A stretch of DNA of 10,113 bases from an uncultured Azospirillum sp. GTDB taxonomy: Bacteria > Pseudomonadota > Alphaproteobacteria > RF32 > CAG-239. Every line of letters begins with the position of its first letter. The stretch's first letter is position 1. The notes beneath the pieces were generated by a model. The model ran no database searches. It was not told the origin of the DNA and saw only the letters and a list, made by a program, of their open reading frames with translations. The translations under genes were made by a program, and so were the position numbers. The stretch spans positions 1 through 10,113 of the forward strand of contig CAMHFM010000020.1 in NCBI GenBank assembly GCA_946184595.1. The letters are read 5' to 3'. Positions 7,197-10,113 of this stretch are shown here, one piece after another.

Positions 7197-7424
7197 ATGG
7201 CTAAACAAGTTTTCTTTAAAAGAAAAAAATCTTGCCCGTTTTCTGGTGAAGACGGTTTAAGAATCGACTACAAAGATGTTAAGCTTTTGTCTCGCTACAT
7301 CTCTGAAAAAGGTAAAATCATTCCTAGTCGTATCACTTCTGTTTCTGCTAAAAAACAAAGAGAGCTCGCCCGCGCTATTAAACGCGCTCGTTATATCGGC
7401 TTGCTTCCTTATGTTGCTATGTAA
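7197..7424 (+). CDS. rpsR: 30S ribosomal protein S18
   Basis: S18 is the S6 partner in the 30S platform. The 75-residue product shows the family pattern: FFKRKKSCPFSGE near the N-terminus, IDYKDVKLLSRYISEKGKI, and the basic AKKQRELARAIKRARYIGLLPY end. AAGGAG precedes the ATG. It lies between rpsF and rplI, the standard order. Confidence 0.98.
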   Translation: MAKQVFFKRKKSCPFSGEDGLRIDYKDVKLLSRYISEKGKIIPSRITSVSAKKQRELARAIKRARYIGLLPYVAM

Positions 7425-7442
7425 TGGAAAGGAGATAGAATT

Positions 7443-7922
7443 ATGGAAGTTATCCTTTTAGAGCATGTTGAAAAATTAGGTAAAATGGGTGATGTTGTTA
7501 ATGTTAAGAGCGGCTATGCTCGTAACTACCTGTTACCTCAAAATAAAGCTTTACGCGCGACAGATGCAAACAAAGCTGTTTTTGAAAAACAAAAAGCTGA
7601 ATTAGAAGCTCATAACAAAGCTTTATTTGAAGAAGCTTCTAAAAAAGCTGCCGCTTTGCAAGGTTTCAGTGCTGTTTTGATTCGTCAAGCTGCAGAAACC
7701 GGTCAGTTGTATGGTTCTGTTACTATTCGTGATATTGCCGCAGCTGTTAAAGAAGCAGGTTTTGATGTTGAACGTCGTTGTGTTTATTTGGAAAAACCAA
7801 TTAAAGACCTCGGTGTTTACGAAGTTAAATTAAACTTGCACCCTGAAGTTTCTCAAAAGATTCTTGTTAATGTAGCAAGAACTGATGATGAGGCTAAGAA
7901 GCAAGCAAAATCAGCTGAGTAA
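7443..7922 (+). CDS. rplI: 50S ribosomal protein L9
   Basis: L9 binds 23S rRNA through its N-terminal domain and extends a long helix and a second domain from the large subunit. The 159-residue product has the N-terminal signature (EVILLEHVEKLGKMGDVVNVKSGYARNYLLPQNKA), a charged connecting helix (about 45-75) and the C-terminal domain (GQLYGSVTIRDIAAAV ... LHPEVSQKILVNVAR). AAGGAG lies upstream of the ATG, 18 bases after rpsR. The last residues are Lys/Ala-rich. The gene is followed at once by a long inverted repeat that may end the transcript. Confidence 0.97.
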   Translation: MEVILLEHVEKLGKMGDVVNVKSGYARNYLLPQNKALRATDANKAVFEKQKAELEAHNKALFEEASKKAAALQGFSAVLIRQAAETGQLYGSVTIRDIAAAVKEAGFDVERRCVYLEKPIKDLGVYEVKLNLHPEVSQKILVNVARTDDEAKKQAKSAE

Positions 7923-8024
7923 AACACAGTAAACCCTCGTCATACTAGTTTCTTTTTCGCTTATGTACTTTTTTGTACACCGCGCTCAAAAGTAACGTCG
8001 TAGCACGAGGGTTTCTTGTGTTTT
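7921..8024 (+). terminator. Long nested stem-loop after rplI, probable terminator with an expanded loop
   Basis: Twenty-base arms at 7921-7940 and 8005-8024 pair at 18 positions (AAAACACA, a 2x2 mismatch, AAACCCTCGT with its complement), followed by TTTTT. The 64-base apical part is itself an inverted repeat: 7945-7956 pairs imperfectly with 7988-8003, and TGTAC/GTACA (7964-7968 with 7975-7979) closes a T6 loop. An ordinary terminator loop is only a few bases, so the inside looks like an inserted palindromic element. Confidence 0.6.
7945..8003. repeat. Palindromic repeat copy 1 (TGTAC-N6-GTACA core)
   Basis: Imperfect inverted arms (7945-7956 and 7988-8003) flank the core ATGTACTTTTTTGTACAC (7963-7980), which is followed by CGCGCTC. 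The same core recurs in copy 2 with two base changes, both in the loop. The arms of the two copies differ in sequence while each keeps internal pairing, as expected of a mobile or amplified palindrome. Confidence 0.6.
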
Positions 8025-8050
8025 TGAAGATGATTTTATGAAACTAATAC

Positions 8051-8120
8051 AGAAATTGCGGATATTTTGCTCAGTCATGTACTTCTATGTACACTCCGCT
8101 CGCAAAATTCCTTCAATTCC
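8051..8120. repeat. Palindromic repeat copy 2 (TGTAC-N6-GTACA core)
   Basis: Arms 8051-8070 and 8102-8120 pair imperfectly (for instance ATTTTGC with GCAAAAT) around the core ATGTACTTCTATGTACAC (8077-8094), followed by TCCGCTC. It matches copy 1 at 16 of 18 core bases and has the same architecture. Confidence 0.6.
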
Positions 8121-8127
8121 GACTAAA

Positions 8128-8165
8128 GCTTTTGTTTCGCTTCATTTGCACTAGCTCACAAAAGC
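8128..8165. repeat. Inverted repeat with related but shorter centre
   Basis: Perfect eight-base arms GCTTTTGT and ACAAAAGC enclose 22 bases starting TTCGCTT and ending GCTC. These ends match the flanks of the core in copy 1 (TTCGCTT...GCGCTC), so it may be a diverged or shortened member of the same family. Confidence 0.5.
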
Positions 8166-8213
8166 AAGTCTCATTGCTTGGCTCGTAAAAACAATTCGCA
8201 GGATTGTTTTTAC
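8162..8213. repeat. Two adjacent perfect hairpins
   Basis: AAGCAA/TTGCTT (8162-8167 with 8174-8179, six-base loop) is followed by a perfect eleven-base stem GTAAAAACAAT/ATTGTTTTTAC (8185-8195 with 8203-8213, seven-base loop TCGCAGG). The first overlaps the right arm of the preceding inverted repeat, so the two structures compete. No T-run follows the long stem, so it does not look like a terminator. Confidence 0.6.
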
Positions 8214-8263
8214 TTTGCAGTACTATTTTTCTACCATAATTAGATAATTACATCGAAATTAAG

Positions 8264-8293
8264 AATCCTCGTATGAAAATACGAGGGTTTTTT
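8264..8293 (+). terminator. Rho-independent terminator
   Basis: The perfect stem CCTCGTAT/ATACGAGG (8267-8274 with 8279-8286) closes a GAAA tetraloop and is followed by GTTTTTT. It repeats the CCTCGT...ACGAGGGTTT stem of the long hairpin after rplI, so it is either a second terminator for the ribosomal operon or the end of a small RNA between the two. Confidence 0.8.
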
Positions 8294-8294
8294 G

Positions 8295-8322
8295 TTGACT
8301 TTTTTCTATTGTTTTCTATCAT
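8295..8322 (+). promoter_or_regulatory. Promoter of the small membrane protein gene
   Basis: TTGACT (8295-8300), a 16-base spacer and TATCAT (8317-8322) resemble a housekeeping promoter. It sits directly behind the terminator and about 25 bases before the GAGG ribosome-binding site at 8347-8350. Confidence 0.5.
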
Positions 8323-8427
8323 TTTAGAATGATAAGATAAAACTGTGAGGATAAAGCAATAAGACCTATAAAAAAAATATATTACAGTTTTAAATTTTGC
8401 GCTTCATTTTTTGTATTTGGCGTTATT

Positions 8428-8766
8428 TTGCTTTGCGCTCTTGATATACGCCAGATTAATGATTTTTCTGAGGTCTTTGTCATAATGCTTTGTGCCAGTG
8501 TACCGGCATTAGTGTTGCATTTTATTCCCGGGTTGATTTTTGATGAAGATAGAATTAGTGCTCCCAAACGGTCTATCACTTATAAAAGCATTAATAAGAT
8601 AAGTATTGATTCGAAAAAACAAAAGTTGGTTATTTATTATAACAGTTTTTCTTCTGACAATGCAGAGTGGACGATTTATTTGTTTTTTTATCAAATCCAG
8701 ATGGTAGATTTGTTTGCGTTGTTACCCAGTAATATTCCGATTATTTATGATGATAAAGAAGAATAA
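8428..8766 (+). CDS. Small membrane protein with C-terminal soluble domain; start uncertain
   Basis: I do not recognise this protein. The coordinates use the first accepted start codon, TTG at 8428 (112 aa), which has no real ribosome-binding site and falls inside a hydrophobic helix. The frame is open back to 8341, and the added codons would complete that first membrane helix (KFCASFFVFGVILLCAL). A GAGG site (8347-8350) lies eight bases before an in-frame ATA at 8359, so the real product is probably about 135 residues starting at that ATA, or at an ATG lost here. A second membrane helix follows (VFVIMLCASVPALVLHFIPG). The remainder (ITYKSINKISIDSKKQKLVIYY...) reads as beta-strand-rich and resembles bacterial PH-like domains, a weak match. 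The gene converges on the next one and shares its terminator. Confidence 0.65.
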   Translation: MLCALDIRQINDFSEVFVIMLCASVPALVLHFIPGLIFDEDRISAPKRSITYKSINKISIDSKKQKLVIYYNSFSSDNAEWTIYLFFYQIQMVDLFALLPSNIPIIYDDKEE

Positions 8767-8775
8767 AAAACAAAA

Positions 8776-8800
8776 AAGGCGGTGCTTGAAGCATCGCCTT
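8776..8800. terminator. Bidirectional terminator between convergent genes
   Basis: A ten-base stem AAGGCGGTGC/GCATCGCCTT with one G-U pair closes the loop TTGAA. Read on the minus strand it is followed by TTTTTTG, so it is a strong terminator for the minus-strand gene that stops at 8819. On the plus strand the tail (GATTGTTTTA) is weaker. Confidence 0.8.
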
Positions 8801-8818
8801 GATTGTTTTACAGAGAGA

Positions 8819-9322
8819 TTATAGCGCCAATTTGGCTCTGATCTCTGGTGTGAAGAGAGAGCTCATTGACATGGAACAGGGTTTGCAGAAGTGCGGACGT
8901 GGATATTTCTGTACGAGGGCAGATAGTCCGGCTTCCTTGGCTGTATCTTCAACATTTTTGGTGGAGAAGTAGCTGCCGTTGGGGTTGTTCTGCAGGTAGA
9001 GTTCGGCGAGCTCCGGATAGCTAACGAGAAGTAATTTTTCATTGGCTTCACTGAGGACGTTTCCGATGACGGCAGTCTTGACAAGGGATTCATCATACTT
9101 GCCGCGGGGGGTACTCAATAGGTGAGTGATGGGCTGCTTGCCAAGTTTTCTGATACTCATGTACAAGTTGAGGACGGGATGCAGGGCAGGGTTTTTAATC
9201 AGGAGAATTTGTGTCTCCTGGTCAAATGCGAATTCGCGGATTGCTGCCTCAATTGTTGCCATGTTTCCACTCTCAATTACAGACATGTCTCTCTCTTTTG
9301 AAGTTTTTTTTGTTTTACTCAT
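8819..9322 (-). CDS. Unrecognised protein with helical repeat-like segments and a CxxC motif
   Basis: No function can be assigned to this 167-residue protein. It has no signal peptide or membrane helix and starts with a basic stretch (MSKTKKTSKERD). Two segments look alike: ETQILLIKNPAL (36-47) and NEKLLLVSYPEL (94-105). Together with VIESGNMATIEAAIREF (15-31), these recall short helical repeats of the type LIexGNxxxIxxYI seen in uncharacterised gut-bacterial proteins. That is recollection, not a search. A CxxC pair (Cys146 and Cys149, in HFCKPC) near the C-terminus could bind metal. The first ATG has a poor ribosome-binding site; ATG 13 is preceded by GAGAG and could be the true start. The gene is visibly richer in G and C than its neighbours, which hints at transfer. 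It has its own promoter and terminator. Confidence 0.7.
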   Translation of the reverse strand: MSKTKKTSKERDMSVIESGNMATIEAAIREFAFDQETQILLIKNPALHPVLNLYMSIRKLGKQPITHLLSTPRGKYDESLVKTAVIGNVLSEANEKLLLVSYPELAELYLQNNPNGSYFSTKNVEDTAKEAGLSALVQKYPRPHFCKPCSMSMSSLFTPEIRAKLAL

Positions 9323-9370
9323 AATCTTTTATTTATTAATAATATCTGTTTAATTTGTTTAGCAAAAATA

Positions 9371-9399
9371 ACTATACCATATTTTAGGTATGGTGTAAA
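9371..9399 (-). promoter_or_regulatory. Promoter with a dyad in its spacer
   Basis: Read on the minus strand, TTTACA (-35, 9394-9399), 17 bases and TATAGT (-10, 9371-9376) form a good promoter for the gene at 8819-9322. The spacer is itself a dyad: ACCATA and TATGGT (9376-9381 with 9389-9394) separated by seven bases. This is where a repressor or spacer-binding activator could sit. The transcript leader would be about 40 bases. Confidence 0.55.
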
Positions 9400-9431
9400 T
9401 AGACAAAATTTATTTTTTTGTAAAAAGTTTG

Positions 9432-9962
9432 TTACAGTTCTTTTATCATCAAGACGTCAATCATCCCCAGAGGGTGGGTGTCATAAGTTTCTGTCAGTTG
9501 GCAGCCCATTTTTTGATAAAAACTGATAGACGGACCCAATTTTGTATGGCCGTTTTCATCCGGAATACCTTTATATATGGTATGAATTTCCAATTTATGT
9601 TTATTTTGATTTTTCATTTCTTCAGTAAATCTCAAAAACAGGGCTTTACCTATGCCTAGTCCCTGATAATCAGGATTGACGTATAAAGTATTTAACAGAC
9701 AATCGAAATCTTCAATTGTTCCTTGGAGACAACCTGTTGCTTCTCCTATAATTTGTCCGTTAATTTCCGCGACAAAACCTATTTTATTCTGCCAAGCAGC
9801 TTGCCATTTAGAAATGCGTATTGCTAATTCTTGGCTGTGTTTTTGCAAAATATCATCGGGAATGTAACCTTTATAACAACTATTCCAAGTAACATTATTA
9901 ACCTTGAGAATTTCTGATATATCTTCATAGGTTGCCGGGCGGATGGTAAATTGTGCGGACAT
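9432..9962 (-). CDS. GNAT-family N-acetyltransferase
   Basis: This 176-residue protein transfers an acetyl group from acetyl-CoA to an unknown amine. It opens with the typical first strand and helix (FTIRPATYEDISEILKVNN). It has the beta-4/motif A region LYVNPDYQGLGIGKALF, with the acetyl-CoA pyrophosphate loop QGLGIG at residues 100-105, and the motif B region with SISFYQKMGCQL (about 145-156). Length and layout are normal for a single-domain GNAT. The ATG is supported by AAAGGAG upstream. No terminator is obvious after its stop codon. The substrate cannot be deduced; the family includes protein, antibiotic and polyamine acetyltransferases. Confidence 0.92.
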   Translation of the reverse strand: MSAQFTIRPATYEDISEILKVNNVTWNSCYKGYIPDDILQKHSQELAIRISKWQAAWQNKIGFVAEINGQIIGEATGCLQGTIEDFDCLLNTLYVNPDYQGLGIGKALFLRFTEEMKNQNKHKLEIHTIYKGIPDENGHTKLGPSISFYQKMGCQLTETYDTHPLGMIDVLMIKEL

Positions 9963-10012
9963 ATTTTTCTCCTTTGAGAAAAGTATAAAGTAAATATTTT
10001 GAAATTTAAAAT

Positions 10013-10045
10013 AAAAAAAATCTCTCCGTTGGGAGAGATTTTTTT
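10013..10045 (-). terminator. Rho-independent terminator between the right-edge gene and the GNAT gene
   Basis: A seven-base stem TCTCTCC/GGAGAGA (10021-10027 with 10032-10038) closes the loop GTTG. It is flanked by A8 on the left and T7 on the right, so it works on either strand. It probably ends the minus-strand gene stopping at 10059, which puts the GNAT gene in its own transcription unit. Confidence 0.85.
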
Positions 10046-10058
10046 GTGATGGATTTTT

Positions 10059-10113
10059 TTATTTTACCAATTCGATAACTTCTTTGGTAATATCTTTTCC
10101 GCCAGCTATGACA
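10059..10113 (-). CDS. 3' end of a gene, possibly skp/ompH periplasmic chaperone
   Basis: The last 17 codons, VIAGGKDITKEVIELVK followed by TAA, enter from the right edge. The segment DIT.EV...VK resembles the C-terminus of Skp/OmpH chaperones, which carry outer-membrane proteins through the periplasm (E. coli Skp ends DITADVLKQVK). The match is short, so the identity is only a suggestion. The terminator directly behind it shows it is the last gene of its transcription unit. Confidence 0.45.
   Translation of the reverse strand, partial: VIAGGKDITKEVIELVK

Larger units (their letters stand above)
7923..8358. other. Non-coding interval of about 430 bases filled with palindromes
   Basis: No convincing gene lies here. 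In order it holds the nested stem-loop after rplI, a second related palindrome (8051-8120), three shorter hairpins (8128-8165, 8162-8179, 8185-8213), a plain AT-rich stretch (about 8214-8260), a strong terminator (8264-8293) and the promoter of the next gene. A 38-codon open frame (8038-8154) passes through the second palindrome and has no ribosome-binding site. A small non-coding RNA ending at the 8264-8293 terminator is possible, but no promoter for it stands out. Confidence 0.6.

Noticed and set aside
8038..8154. 38-codon open frame through the second palindrome
   Set aside because: It has no ribosome-binding site, and its sequence is largely the palindromic repeat. It is kept only as a point to check.
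7921..8213. CRISPR array
   Set aside because: The units are palindromes of different length with variable arms, not uniform direct repeats with equal spacers, and no cas gene is near.
8509..8694. Minus-strand frames opposite the small membrane protein gene
   Set aside because: They have no ribosome-binding site. The plus strand has a promoter, a ribosome-binding site and membrane helices.

Overview
The window looks like chromosomal DNA from an AT-rich alphaproteobacterium. The HslV and HslU sequences, the ComM protein and the small lipoprotein ending in a TRRW...PRW motif read as alphaproteobacterial, while the base composition is low in GC. An uncultured gut or host-associated lineage is possible but is only an inference. 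Most of the window is ordinary housekeeping DNA with long operons on the minus strand, plus one ribosomal-protein operon on the plus strand.

Layout from left to right. Positions 1-43 hold the first 14 codons of an unidentified minus-strand gene with its own promoter. Positions 129-1973 are hslV-hslU (minus strand), encoding the two-part ATP-dependent protease. hslU is interrupted by one in-frame TAA just after the pore-loop codons, although the rest of the gene is intact. Positions 2075-6647 are a minus-strand operon of a small lipoprotein, comM and a very large secreted protein of about 890 residues. That protein joins a signal peptide, Cys-containing GPLFG-type repeats, a CsgG/TolB-N-like domain, a Pro/Glu-rich linker and a trypsin-like domain that has lost two of its three catalytic residues. 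A strong terminator separates it from hslV.

Positions 6726-7922 are the plus-strand rpsF-rpsR-rplI operon (S6, S18, L9). It has a good promoter and a structured leader with two mutually exclusive hairpins, possibly an S6:S18 autoregulatory site. Behind it lies about 430 bases of non-coding DNA filled with nested palindromes. Two of these share a conserved core, and this is the most unusual non-coding structure in the window.

The right end (8295-10113) is more accessory-like. It holds a small two-helix membrane protein whose best ribosome-binding site faces an ATA codon, an unrecognised repeat-like protein with richer GC and a possible operator inside its promoter, a GNAT acetyltransferase, and the last 17 codons of what may be skp/ompH. 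I found no tRNA, rRNA, CRISPR array or insertion sequence. I see no convincing new multi-gene system. The best leads are the broken hslU, the pseudo-protease, the palindrome array and the rpsF leader.
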